From contig JAULSU010000006.1 of the NCBI GenBank assembly GCA_030512335.1, positions 4,030,001-4,094,000 on the forward strand: DNA of 64,000 bases. Direction: 5' to 3'. Below, one piece after another: positions 54,076 through 64,000 of the stretch. Under the pieces are notes generated by a model that did not search any database, had not been told where the DNA came from, and saw only the letters and a list, made by a program, of their open reading frames with translations. Origin of the DNA: Immersiella caudata (lineage: Eukaryota; Ascomycota; Sordariomycetes; Sordariales; Lasiosphaeriaceae). The number at the start of each line of letters is the position of its first letter. The stretch's first letter is position 1. Made by a program: the position numbers and the translations under genes.

Positions 54076-55356
54076 TTATTGATACGACTGTTGATATAAA
54101 GGGGGGAGAAATGGAGGGGGGATGCCATTGTGGAGAGTTGGTGTCGCTCTGTAGTCGGGCTTGGTTTCGAGAAGGGGAGGGGATGGAGCGGTTTTGGGTG
54201 ATATCGCGCCGATGGACCCCTGGGTTGTTGCTGATTTCGCAAGGGAGGTAGTAGAGCTGGAGGCGGTGCTTTGGGGGAAGAGAGACTTGGGAGTGTGATT
54301 GTGAAGAGATTGGGTTGAGAAAATGCCAGGCACGAAATCCGGCCCAAATCTTGGTCTCTTCGAAGGCGGCTCCTCGGATTCTTCCTGTGCTTGGTCATGG
54401 GGTGTTGATCTCGCTGTGTTGTCCGTCTGGTTTCGCCGTTCAAGTGGTATCAAGTCCCTTTGCGCCTCTCCGGGTTGCTGTGCCTGCTCTCTTCTCTCTG
54501 ATTGAGTCGATGGCGAACCTAACCTTCGTCGAGCCGGCCCCGATCTGAGTTTTCTTGACACAGGCGGTGCTTCTTCGACCGTCTTCTCGGGCGCACCACC
54601 CTCCCCATTCTCCTGGCCGCCTGATACCCGCCTCGCAGGTCTTGTTTCCTGAGCAACCACCTCTCCTTTCGACGTGACAGCACCCCTGGTAACCGTAAAC
54701 CGCCTCGCCGTCGCTGACGCCGGCGATACACCCTCCGACCTGTCCGACCCCAAGTCAGAATCATGCCCCCCTTCATCCTCATACACCGACCCCTCACTCT
54801 CATTCTGAATCCCCTCATCAACACCCTCCACATTCTCCTCTTCCTCCTCACCCTCACTCCCCTCGCCCTCACTCCCCTCACCCTCATCCTCATCCCTGTC
54901 CCCTATCTCACCCCTTCTAACCGCCATCAAAATCCCACTACAACACCCACCCCCAAACCGCCTCCTCAACTCCTTCTCCGCATCCCCCTACAACCCAAAA
55001 CACTCCTCAACATCTTTCCTCTCCCTTCTCATACCCGGCGCTAACGGACCCCTTGCTATCTTCCTTAGCTCCCGACAGAAATCACATTGTGGAATCCTCT
55101 CCTCCCCAGTCATATACACGAGTAGAGCACACGGCATCTTTTCGTCGGGAGGTCCGCCGGCTAGTTGGACTTGCTAGCGGCGGGGAAGGGAGCGGAGGCG
55201 GGGGAGGTAGACGAGGGGAACGAGGAGAGGGTTTGTTGGATAGGTGGTACTGCGGCTGTAGTGGAGGATGTCAGTGAAAGGGGAGGGGAGGGAGCGTTGC
55301 CTCTCTTGTTGTTTCTGTCGGCTCTGTTGCTGTTCTTTGTCATCACCCCCTGCCAT
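54076..55356 (-). pseudogene. Cys-motif plus acidic Ser-rich protein, frames broken; possibly the 3' half of the next locus
   Basis: From an ATG at 55356 the strand shows a Gln-rich start (DKEQQQSRQKQQERQRS), a Pro-rich segment, and a Cys segment (MPCALLVYMTGEERIPQCDF, CRELRKIARGPLAPG). After an in-phase TAG comes a segment beginning RRRFGGGCCSGILMAVRR. It then runs through an acidic EDEGEGSEGEG stretch and a Ser/Thr/Pro-rich tail to a stop at 54076 (the last 297 codons are open). The Cys pairs resemble the C-terminal motif that follows the zinc finger in a Sordariomycete family, so this may belong to the same ancestral gene as 55398-56838. I found no splice pattern that joins all parts. Confidence 0.4.
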
Positions 55357-55397
55357 TGTCGAAAGTGTTGCCAAAGTGCTGCCGCCGGCCAGGGCCG

Positions 55398-56838
55398 CTA
55401 GATCTGCGGTGTGCAGAGTCTCTTTGCTCCTCGGGAGCTTCGTGTCACTCTGCTGTTGTCGGCGCGGTCGCTGTCATCCGCTTCATCGCCGTGTCCACGA
55501 GAAGGAGCTGGTGACCCGCCTCCGGAAGACGGTCTCCAGGAGGCATTGTTAAAGGAGCTGGTCGGGGAACGCGGGATAAGCGACTCTTCATCTCTGGCGT
55601 CATCGTTCCGGCGGAACATCGAAGTTCCCCTATTGGTGTGTTCTCGGCAAGTCGATCAAGTCTCCTCTGAGTTATTCCATCTTCACGCCGAGATGTACCG
55701 CCAAGGACCATGATGGCATCTGGGGAACTCCCTGATGGGTTGGCGTCAAAAGTAGCCTCTCGGACTGACTGTGAGCGGTTACGACGGGCTGCATTCTGCC
55801 GAATGATTTGTTTCACCACTTCATTGTACAACAAAGACAAACGGCGCTTTTCTTCGAGATCGTGCTTGTTTGGTTTCGTACTTTTCTCCTGGGAACGCAG
55901 CCGAGGCTCAGCCAACGGAGGCGGCTTCCCCGGATCCAACGCAACTCGAAATATAACCAAAGCTGTTGTCCGAACAGCCGGTCCAGTGGCGTTTTTCGCG
56001 TGCCGATAACCGCCGTAGCGCCCTCCAAGTTGTCGTTTAAAAGACAGCCACGGTGGATATTCTGCAAGACTATCAGCATCAGCAACCGGAGACTTTGTAG
56101 AACAGAACATACACTGAAGTGCCCACCAAGCCCCAAGGCTGTGGGGAAGAGAAGTTGACAGTCTCTTATCGGACAGATCCAAGGATGCTCGTTGTTAGCC
56201 CACGGCCGGTATCCCTCAGGGAAGAGAGCCCCTCCACCAGTGATTTTGATGTCTTTTCCATCTATAATCGCAGTTAGAATTGCCTTGGCAGGTCATCCAA
56301 AGGGTTTGCATACCAATCTTGTCAGCCCAATGGTTGTAGTGACGATCGCCGCACTCCTCCTCTGGGCGGTCCTCGCTGGGTAGTTCAACATTTCCAACAT
56401 GCTCTTCGTATGCATAGAGTTCTGTACGCGAAGATTTGGCATCGTCGTCTTCCGAACGGATATTAGGCGTCGCCCTCAGGGTCCTGGCTGAAGGTATCGA
56501 GTCGCCATAGCCCCGGCCATCGACGCGGTTGACATGCCCGGAAACATAGTCGGCGCCCAACCCCCTACAAATTCTCGAACTGTATAAACTCAGTTAGCTG
56601 ACTGAACCGCTTCAGTATCCCACCAACACTCACCTTCGGCGCGCGCAAACGACTGAGATGTCGACCCCATCTGTGGAGGTTCTCCCTGTTCTCTTAGTTC
56701 AGGAAGTTGAACACGCTCCGTGTCTCGGGCCTTTCGCTTCCCCAACGCCGTTTGCGACAACTGAACCTCCCTACGGCAAAGACGCTGGTATGTAGTGTGC
56801 TGGTCGCGAAAGGTATCCTTGTCCTCTTCAACGGCCAT
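55398..56838 (-). pseudogene. Fungal C2H2-type family gene with frame disruptions
   Basis: The ATG at 56838 opens a charged helical N-terminus (RDQHTTYQRLCRREVQLSQ). A later segment reads YAYEEHVGNVELPSEDRPEE. A proper intron (GTATGC...GATTATAG) leads to DGKDIKITGGGALFPEGYRP and the finger CPIRDCQLLFPTALGLGGHF. A second intron (GTATGT...CTTGCAG) leads to NIHRGCLLNDNLEGATAV, completing C-x(4)-C-x(12)-H-x(4)-H. The frame then breaks at the five-A run 55993-55997: IGTRK continues as NATGPAVRTTALVIF only if one more A is assumed. A further frame switch is needed near 55625 to reach the acidic C-terminus ending at 55398. The exon 1-2 junction also fails to phase. Decay or homopolymer errors are both possible. 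Confidence 0.6.
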
Positions 56839-57417
56839 CAGGCCCTGTGAGCGCCGGCGAAAAAGAAAACACAAAATGAACAGATAAAAGTACAGTCAGG
56901 GAACAGCTTAAGGATATACGCTTGACTGCTGTCTCCCCGTCGCGCCCTGCGCGTGCAAAGGTTCAGAAAGAGGCGAGGAATGTGCGGTGTGTCTCAGGAA
57001 CGCCCCTCCACCCTCAGCGCCTGCGAAGAACAAAGAGGATTTTGGTGGCATACTGACAACGGGCATATTCTGCGACGGACGAAATCTGAGCGTATTAATG
57101 TCAAAGTCGCGGGGAACCTGAGGTGTGTCAGTGTGAGTCTCGTGAAAAGGCCAGACCGGTTTGGACAGCTGGGATGAAGCCTCACCAAACCAATCAAGCT
57201 TGCCCGCGCAACCTGCAGATTGCCTAGTGCGGCAGCGAGGCGTCAAACCGCAGAAGACGCCAAACCCAACTTTGCGATAAGTGATGAGACCCAATACAAA
57301 CGGACGGGATACAAACGGATTTAATTTGACAATATTCTACAGAGGGCCGAGCAGCCACTCGGGGTATGTCCCGCGGCCTGCCTCACGCCCACACCCCCAA
57401 CATCCTCAAGATGCTGT
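56839..57417. other. Intergenic
   Basis: Lies between the 5' end of the broken C2H2 locus and the 3' end of the bL27m gene. No gene supported. Confidence 0.45.
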
Positions 57418-58611
57418 TCAAGCATCGACCTTCTTGTCCCTGGCCTCGGCGTTGGCTTTGGCCCTATTCGCTGCCTTTTTGGCAGCCAGCTTCTTCTTGT
57501 GCTCGGCCGCGTGAGCCGCCCGCTCGATCCTCTTCGCCACCACAAACTGGCGATACTCGATACGGCGCTGCACCCTGTCCAGAGCGCCCTGCTTGACCTT
57601 GGTGTAGACGGCGTTCTTTCTCCTCCTGCGGTTGCGGAACTTCCTCTTCCTCGAAGATGTCTTCTCTGTTCCTTGAACAACACCCGCGTCGCCAATCAAG
57701 CGACCGAGCTCCCAGTTGGTCTCGCGGTAGGCGTAGTTCTCGTGGAGGCGGAACACGCGAGTCGACTTGCGCTCTGCAAGTTCCTGCTCCTCCTTCGCGC
57801 GGAGCTCCCGCTTCTTCGCGTCGTGAATCGCCCGGGATCGATTCCTCTCCTCCAGCAGCGCAGCAATGACCGAGCTCGGTTCGGTGATTTTGCGCGGGGT
57901 TTCGCTCGCGGGCTCCGTGGCTTCAACCGTCATTGCCTTGGCCGTGACGGCTTCCGGCGTTGCGGAAACCTCGACCTTCTCGTGCCTTGTTACCATCAAG
58001 GGAATGCCGCTGGCCGTGATGGCATCTGGCTCGATAGGCTCGATCACTTTGCGTGGCCCAGCCACCAGACCGGTCTTTCTCTTTCGGGGAGCACCGACGG
58101 GACGTGGAAGGGTGTCGGACTTGTCGAAGACGACGCCGATGTACTGCCGTTTTGGGTGACGAGCGGGATCACGGTAGTATTTGACGTAGCCCGCGACGGC
58201 GGCGTGGATAGTGTGGTCTCGGCCCATGATCGTGTTCTCGCCGGGGTGCCATATCGTACCGCGCTGCTTGTATATGATGTTTCCGGGAATCACATACTGG
58301 TCTGGCCATCATCGTCAGCTTGGATCCCTCTCCAACTCTTCGCCCTTTCTCAACGGGATGGGTCACCCACCGCCTGTCTTCTTGGCGCCCATCTTCTTCG
58401 GTATTGTCTTCTTGTTCGTCAACCTGTAGGCACCCTGCGCCTTGACGCTGGCGTAACGGCGGCCCTCAACGGCGGCATTTCCGGACGCGACATCGAGTCG
58501 CAGCTGTGCGAATCGCTCCGCGAGGCTCGACGTCCGCACGAGCGGCGTCAATGGCTGGCATCCACCGACAGCAGCCCTCTGCAAGGGCCGCCGCAGCTGT
58601 ATTAGGTTCAT
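57418..58611 (-). CDS. Mitochondrial large-subunit ribosomal protein bL27m
   Basis: Exons 58611-58371 and 58301-57418 (69-nt intron GTGGGT...GGCCAG, branch CTGAC) encode 374 residues. The start [17 protein letters not shown] is a typical mitochondrial presequence. The bL27 core follows: [20 protein letters not shown], with the intron splitting the Gly-Asp codons, then [32 protein letters not shown] and GYVKYYRDP. About 230 extra C-terminal residues are basic and helical ([20 protein letters not shown]), as in fungal bL27m, which is far longer than the bacterial protein. The protein acts near the peptidyl-transferase centre of the mitoribosome. The corresponding yeast gene is MRPL2/MRP7. Confidence 0.93.
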
Positions 58612-58941
58612 TGGGTCGAGAGAGCTCGCTTCCCTCGAGACAATGGGTGAGTGGCAGTCGATCGATCTGGTCAACAGCTTTCCCAAGCAAGCAGCCAATC
58701 CACTGGGGAATTGGGGTGAAGTTTTCTGCTTAGTCACCACCGCGCTGAGCGCCAAGCCTGCGTCGATAAGATAGACTTATGCCTGCCGCCCTGCAAGGTG
58801 CGCCGTCCCACCTTGAATTCTGGCCAGCAAGTCATCAATTGACAGCCAGCCAGCAACCCCCTCAACAACCAGACAGACAGCACATCCCACTCCCAACCAC
58901 CATCCGTCCTACCGCCCTACTTCGGCAGGTACACACACACA
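58612..58941. other. Short divergent promoter
   Basis: About 330 bases shared by the bL27m and LCL2-like genes. No distinct motif picked out. Confidence 0.5.
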
Positions 58942-59358
58942 ATGCGCATCCCAACACTCATCTTCCTCGCCCTCATGGGCACCGTCTCCGCCCAGTTCGG
59001 CTTCTTCGAGCAAATGTTCGGCGGCGGGCAACAGCAACAAGCACCACAAAACGTCCCCAGCGACTCAGAACAGTACCGCGCGCGATACCTCGGGTCGCAT
59101 TGTGACAAGTACCTCTGTCCAGATACACTCGGTATGTCATCTTACCACACTGGACTGGGGGGGTTATGGAATAGATAGGGAGCTAATTCTGAGAGTGTAG
59201 CTTGCGTTCACTTCCCGCATCATTGCCCCTGTCAGTGGCCGGCGCATGAGGAGAAGGTCGAGCTGGCTGATGGGAATCGGATCTGCGTGTCAAGAGGGGG
59301 GTTCAAGGTTGGCGAGGCAGCGAGGAAGGTTGAGCTGGCGCGCAAGGGGTTGCTTTGA
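58942..59358 (+). CDS. LCL2: Long chronological lifespan protein 2 (LCL2)
   Basis: Exons 58942-59131 and 59201-59358 (69-nt intron GTATGT...GTGTAG, with GCTAAT) encode 115 residues. A signal peptide ([13 protein letters not shown]) is followed by [11 protein letters not shown], a Gln run, [11 protein letters not shown], then [18 protein letters not shown] and [20 protein letters not shown], ending RKGLL. This is the compact secretory-pathway family known from yeast LCL2, with conserved Cys pairs spanning the splice site. LCL2 in yeast is linked to ER-associated degradation and lifespan. Length and motifs agree with the family, so I regard the gene as complete. Confidence 0.93.
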
Positions 59359-59932
59359 GCGGGAGGCGGCACAATGGGGTTGTCTTGCCTGGGCGTGGCA
59401 GTCTGCGCATTTGGAGGACGGGAGCATTGAGATTTGGAGGACATGTACATGATATGACTACAGAGTAGATGGCAAGCCGGCGTGCGGTGTCTGGTGTACT
59501 TATGTGTTACTTGACGCAGAGGTGCAGGGCAAATCGACGGTGTTGGATAGTCAAAGTCGCTATGCATTTGCTGTATTAAGTCTAGCATGACTGAAGCTCG
59601 GAAAGACAGCCAGCGAGGTACGCAAAGAAAGCCGGCTCTCAACTGAAGTCCCATGATGTTCCATCCGCTGCCAGTTGAGAGCAAAGAAGAAGCCACAACA
59701 TCCTCCCTGAAAACACCACAACACCGTCCCAGGCCGTAGCGCACTCCAGGTAATGAGATAAGCCAATAAAGTACATTACCAGAACGCCCCCTTCGCGACA
59801 ACATGGCCTGTCGCAAATGTCACACCTCCCGACGCCCAAAGCGGAACCTTCGTATTCTCATGCGACATATGACTTCGTTCCCAAAGTGCCCTCTCTTTCG
59901 GGCCTCTCAAAGCGAGCTCAGAGATGCCCCGG
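59359..59932. other. Spacer between convergent genes
   Basis: About 570 bases between the LCL2 and GLC8-like stops. Nothing recognised. Confidence 0.5.
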
Positions 59933-60916
59933 CTATGATGAACCATTAACACGTCCCGGAAGAGGCGGCACCACAGGTTCATCGTCATCATCTTCATCCT
60001 CAGGGTGGCCAAGCAATGACGCAACATTCTTCATCTCGTAGTGCTTCTTCCGCATCTCCTCGAAGCGGCGATGCTTCTCGAGCTCCTCAGCCGTGAGCCC
60101 AACTAGGTCGTCCGCGTCCGTATCGTGGCCGCTGCCATTGCTATCGACGTGCACCGCACGGGGCCGCTTCGGCTCGCCAAACTCATTCTCGGGGACTGCC
60201 TCCTCGGGCTCGCCAAGCGACAGACCGGGGATTTCGTCCTCAGTTCCGGGGCGCTGACGCTTCTGGGTGCCAGCGCCGGGGACGCCGTCGATGCGATCCA
60301 TGTCGACATCCGTGGGATCAATCGGCTCGGCCATTTCGTCGTCCGATGGATCCTCGTTCGGGTCGTAGTGCTTAGCATATGGCGTCTTGGGCTCGTTGAT
60401 CTTCATAGTGCTGCTGCGCTCTTGCTCGGTAAGATAGAGATTCGCTTCGTCCCATTTCAGTCGCTGTCCGGCCTCCTCGGACTCGTCGCCTTGTCGGCTG
60501 GGGGTGCGCGAGCTCTGCCTGCGGGAGCCGCCTGGCCGCGAGCCGGCGCCCGATGACGAGCGGCGATGACCGGCATTGTAGTGTGTGTTGGCGATGGTGA
60601 TTTCCTTGGCTTCCTTGTGGGAGAACGCAAAGTCGGAGGAGTTTCGGTGGTACAGGGTCGGGGTGGCAGGGCCATCGTCGGTGGGAGAGACGGGCGGCGG
60701 GGATTCCTTACGATAGGAGTTCTTGAGAATGCCTGGAGATATAGATTTAGCATCATGAATCGCTCGCAAATGAAGCGCGCCGCTCCTCGAAAAGCGGTCG
60801 ACCCGTCGGCAAATGGATCCCGAGAAGGTTCGCGCAGCATGCTCACCTTTTGGCCGTGGGGCATCAGGCCCGGGCGGGGTATGTACTGATGGGCTGCTGT
60901 GCATGACTGTCGCCAT
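59933..60916 (-). CDS. GLC8: Protein phosphatase inhibitor 2 (GLC8-like)
   Basis: Exons 60916-60847 and 60732-59933 encode 289 residues. The intron (60733-60846, 114 nt, GTGAGC...CTCCAG) is a multiple of three with no stop, so an unspliced reading gives 327 residues. Splicing creates the family's first motif, [13 protein letters not shown] (from residue 22), which the unspliced reading destroys. Further motifs are [17 protein letters not shown] and [14 protein letters not shown], the region that contacts PP1, with an acidic, Asp-rich end ([11 protein letters not shown]). Inhibitor-2 binds the PP1 catalytic subunit and tunes its activity; in yeast GLC8 activates Glc7. A Ser/Arg-rich linker ([19 protein letters not shown]) separates the motifs. 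Confidence 0.92.
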   Translation of the reverse strand: MATVMHSSPSVHTPPGPDAPRPKGEHAARTFSGSICRRVDRFSRSGALHLRAIHDAKSISPGILKNSYRKESPPPVSPTDDGPATPTLYHRNSSDFAFSHKEAKEITIANTHYNAGHRRSSSGAGSRPGGSRRQSSRTPSRQGDESEEAGQRLKWDEANLYLTEQERSSTMKINEPKTPYAKHYDPNEDPSDDEMAEPIDPTDVDMDRIDGVPGAGTQKRQRPGTEDEIPGLSLGEPEEAVPENEFGEPKRPRAVHVDSNGSGHDTDADDLVGLTAEELEKHRRFEEMRKKHYEMKNVASLLGHPEDEDDDDEPVVPPLPGRVNGSS

Positions 60917-61987
60917 TGTTGCGTTTATCTGTGATGGTCGCTGATGTCTCGGATGAGAGTGTTGATGTTGCGACCGGTTGTCTGAGGAGATGCTGCGACC
61001 AGTTGTCTAAGGAGATGCGTGCTTTTGTCAAGAGGAGGCTGGGTTGGCGGAGGTGGTTCTGCGTGAGGAATGCAGGCAAACGCATCAGTGGAGTGACCTG
61101 AGATGGTGGGGTTATACCCAAGGCGGGCGTTGCCTTTGTTGCCTTTTCCAGCGCACCACCAGCAGTGGGGCGGAAAGCGCGGCCCTCACCTCAACGAATC
61201 GTGCAGCAAAACGTGGAAAGCGGCCGAAACCTAGCCGTTTGTTACACGTGGTTGGCTTGCCTGGGTTGAGACAATCGTCAGATCTCGCAGAGACATGTAA
61301 ATCACTCAGCATTTTTTCGATTGTATGCGAGAAACCTGCCCAATCTTGTGACAACGAAGCCGCAAGTTTTTAACGTTGGGCTCGTGAGCTGTTTCTTGCT
61401 GGCAGCTGAGCATTACCTCAGCACCAGACCACGACGCCAACCCAGGCTGCCAGGTCAGTGTCCGACCACAAGTCGTCCTCGTGGAACATCGCGACGGCCA
61501 TCCGTTTCTTGCTATTTGAGTGTCATACATGACCTCTCGTGCACGTAAAAGAAGACCGAGGTCCATCCGCTTTACGATCATTCAGTGCCGGCTCGATGCC
61601 TGAGACAGGGTTCGACGCATTACATCATTGCGCCTTCAACGCTGCCGCAGAGCCGATCGCGATGCGGGGACCCTTCGAAAACTGTCCACGTCACGACGGC
61701 ACATGCAAAGAGGGTCTCCGTCCACCAGCGCCGTTGAGCATTGTATAGGTATGAACCACGTTTGTTCACAGCTTCAACAATCTCCAATTACATTAATTCG
61801 TTGTGTTCGGGTCTTTCACACAAATTGAGCATTATCTGCTTTTGCCAGCCAAAACTCTTGCTTCATCAGGTATCCAAGCAGCCACATCAGGGATCATGAG
61901 GGTTGGCTTCCTTATGAGATGGATCGGGAAATAAACCGCATATCATCGGCCTAAAATGTCGCACAGGTGCTCAACGCTGTGGTCCCT
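60917..61987. other. Intergenic, 1 kb
   Basis: Upstream of the GLC8-like gene and downstream of the transporter. No feature beyond short unsupported frames. Confidence 0.45.
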
Positions 61988-64000
61988 TTAGACGAACACA
62001 GTCTTCGAACGCTCAGCCGCCTTTTGCTTCTCGTAGTTCTCGAGCACAACGTTGTCGACATTCTCCGCAAAGACATTTACTTGGGTCTTCTTGAACTTGC
62101 GCGCGCTGACCCCTTTTTCGAAGAGGAGATCGAGCTCGGCGAAGGAGCGACCAGAGGGCTCAGGGACGCGGAGGTAGGTGTAGATGATGCACAGGAAGCA
62201 AATACCGCCCTGCAGACGCTATTAGCCACATTCTGACAGCAGGGGACATGCTTGCTTACCCAGAAGAAACCCGCAAAGTTGCTCCAGTTCCATGCGCCTG
62301 GGTTCAGCATGTACGGCGTCAAGACGCTGCAGATGATACCGACGATGATGCTATGAAGCCGGTTAGCAATCGCCGCAGCAGTATTTTTGAAGCAAGAACT
62401 TACTAGAGGATACGGCCTAGAGCAACAGTTTTGATCTGCAGTCTGCGCGTCGAGATCTCACTCACCAGCGAGTAGCAGACGGTCCCAACAGTCAGCTGGT
62501 AAGCCAGCGCCCAGCACAACATGATGCTTCCCGTAGCCGTGGCGCCTTTATCTCGTTGCGCCTCTGGCACCAGACCCAGGAACCCTAGAACGAACAGCAT
62601 GGCGCACAAGACGCACAAGCCATAGAGATAGAGGGAACGGCGGCCGATTCCGCGACTCATCAGGAACCACGCGCCGAATACGCCTGCCATGTTGATGCCG
62701 TACTGGCCGAGAGCAAAGCCGTAGGCGCTGGTCGAGTCCAAGCCAGCCTGGGTCAGGAAGTAAGTTGAGTAGTTGGAGAAGGAGTTGCCGCTGAGGTTCT
62801 GGATGGCCCACACCATGCACACAATCTTGAATCAAGTCAGTCCCTTGTAACACAATGTTCGCACAGCCGCGAAACTCGCCTCTGTGCGTCTCAGATCGTG
62901 CCCCTTGAAGCAGTCCCAGTAGCTGGCGCCGCCCGATGTCTTCTCCTCAAGAGCGTTGGTGTGAACCATCATGGCAACGGTCTCATCAGCGTCGAAGTCG
63001 GAGTTGCGACTGGGGCTGGTGAGGCGATGCAGCGACTTCTTGGCCTCCTCAAGCTTGCCCTTCCGGACAAGCCACCACGGAGACTCAGGGGCGAAGTAGA
63101 TGCCGATGATGAGAGGGACTGGCCACATCCACTGGAGGGCGTAGGGAATCCGGTAGGACCACTCGTCCTCCCGCCCTAGCATCGACATGATGACGCCGAT
63201 ACCAATCTCCTGTCCAAGACCCCAGCAGAAGTTGACATAGGTGGTCAAATAGCCACGCATGGCGACCGGGCAGACCTCCGAGGCGTATGTGATGGTGAGG
63301 GTTTGGAAAACACCCCAAGGCTATAGGCAAGTCATGTCAGTATCTCCATATCACCAGCGAGGGTACTTTGCTCCTACAATTCCGCACAGAATCTCAGCCG
63401 CCAAGAGGGTCTGAACATTCTGCGCCGTAAAGAACAGAGAAGTCCACGCAATGATGAGAGTCAGGGAGCCAATTACGGTCCAGCGGTATCCAAACCGCTC
63501 AGACACCCAACCGTTGATCAAGAGACCGATAAGCTCGCCGACATTGGCGCCCTGGAGACATCAGCGACAGCTCGGCAACGGACAAGAAGTGGGACAGCCC
63601 GCACAATGACCCACGTACATTGCTCAGCCCCGACTGCCAAGGCGCTGTAACTTGCCAGTCACCATTGGGGAGCTCTTCACCGTACTTGCGGTTGAACTGT
63701 GGGAAAGCGTCTTACCACCGGCATCGCGTTAGTCCGCGCACGATTTCACAAAACTCAGGGGTAGGAGGATGAGTACAAAAGTTGTTGATCAAGCAGATGT
63801 CGTAGCCCTCCATTACGATGCAGGTCGAGATCAGCATGCTCCACAGGATGGCCTTGGGATAGAGCCGAATACCTTCCCACAGGGTCATTTTCTGCTCCTT
63901 CTCGGTTGCATTCTTCGCATCGCTGATGATGCGGTCCACCGTCTTGGCGCGGATAATCTCATCGCGATCCACCTGGTCTTCGGCAGACGGGTCCGCGGGG
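61988..64000 (-). CDS. Maltose/alpha-glucoside-type sugar:H+ symporter (MFS), 5' end outside window
   Basis: Seven visible exons: from beyond 64000 to 63777, then 63710-63619, 63551-63378, 63320-62880, 62825-62404, 62350-62260 and 62209-61988 (stop TAA). The N-terminus is off the edge. Sugar-porter family marks: MEGYDICLINNFYAFPQFNR in TM1, GYRWTVIGS loop, ASEVCPVAMRGYLTTYVNFC, PESPWWLVRKGKLEEAKKSL, LRRTEIVCMVWAIQNLSGNS, RVPEPSGRSFAELDLLFEKG. The LVRKGK loop, the central loop with DADETVAMM, and NLSGNSFSNYSTYF match the MAL-type alpha-glucoside permeases of yeasts and fungi. It resides in the plasma membrane. The intron at 62826-62879 starts GCGAGT. The substrate (maltose versus other glucosides) is not decided by sequence. 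Confidence 0.9.

Overview
The window is nuclear DNA of a filamentous ascomycete (Pezizomycotina). Genes are protein-coding on both strands. They are interrupted by short introns of about 45-120 nt with GT/GC...AG ends and CTAAC or CTGAC branch sites close to the acceptor. Coding regions are GC-rich, and intergenic spacers of 0.3-2.6 kb carry homopolymer and microsatellite tracts. Gene content (HET-domain protein, NLR with an N-terminal hydrolase domain, PTH11-like receptor, LCL2, BTB protein with a long disordered tail, fungal C2H2 families) fits a Sordariomycete. A placement in or near Sordariales is my inference only.

Layout. 0-14 kb: a membrane glycoprotein cut by the left edge, a small membrane protein, a secreted serine beta-lactamase-like hydrolase, a HET protein, two tRNA loci, a conserved beta-rich protein, and a PTH11-like seven-helix receptor. 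14.5-24 kb is an accessory block. It holds a 1343-residue NLR (alpha/beta hydrolase, NB-ARC, alpha-solenoid), a small secreted protein whose stop lies in a minisatellite, an unrecognised decayed locus, an orphan N-terminal domain of a STAND protein, and a clearly broken AAA+ ATPase pseudogene. 24-44.6 kb: a disordered protein, a C2H2 zinc-finger protein with a GC-AG intron, a dienelactone hydrolase, a BTB protein, a ThuA-like protein, a conserved protein, an intact AAA+ ATPase related to the pseudogene, and a KEN-box protein. 47-64 kb is mostly housekeeping: thymidylate kinase, GTP cyclohydrolase I, TAF11, mitochondrial bL27, LCL2, a protein phosphatase inhibitor-2 (GLC8) homologue and a maltose-type sugar/H+ symporter running off the right edge. 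Among these lie an AT-richer gene that may have a Uma2-like nuclease fold and a C2H2 family gene with broken reading frames.

How the genes relate. There is no metabolic gene cluster. The HET protein, the NLR and the STAND fragment belong to families used in fungal non-self recognition, and they sit within 17 kb among pseudogenes, which suggests a fast-changing region. Thymidylate kinase and GTP cyclohydrolase I (dTTP and folate/pterin supply) are convergent neighbours. Exon boundaries below were worked out by eye from splice motifs and frame continuity; no search or alignment program was run.
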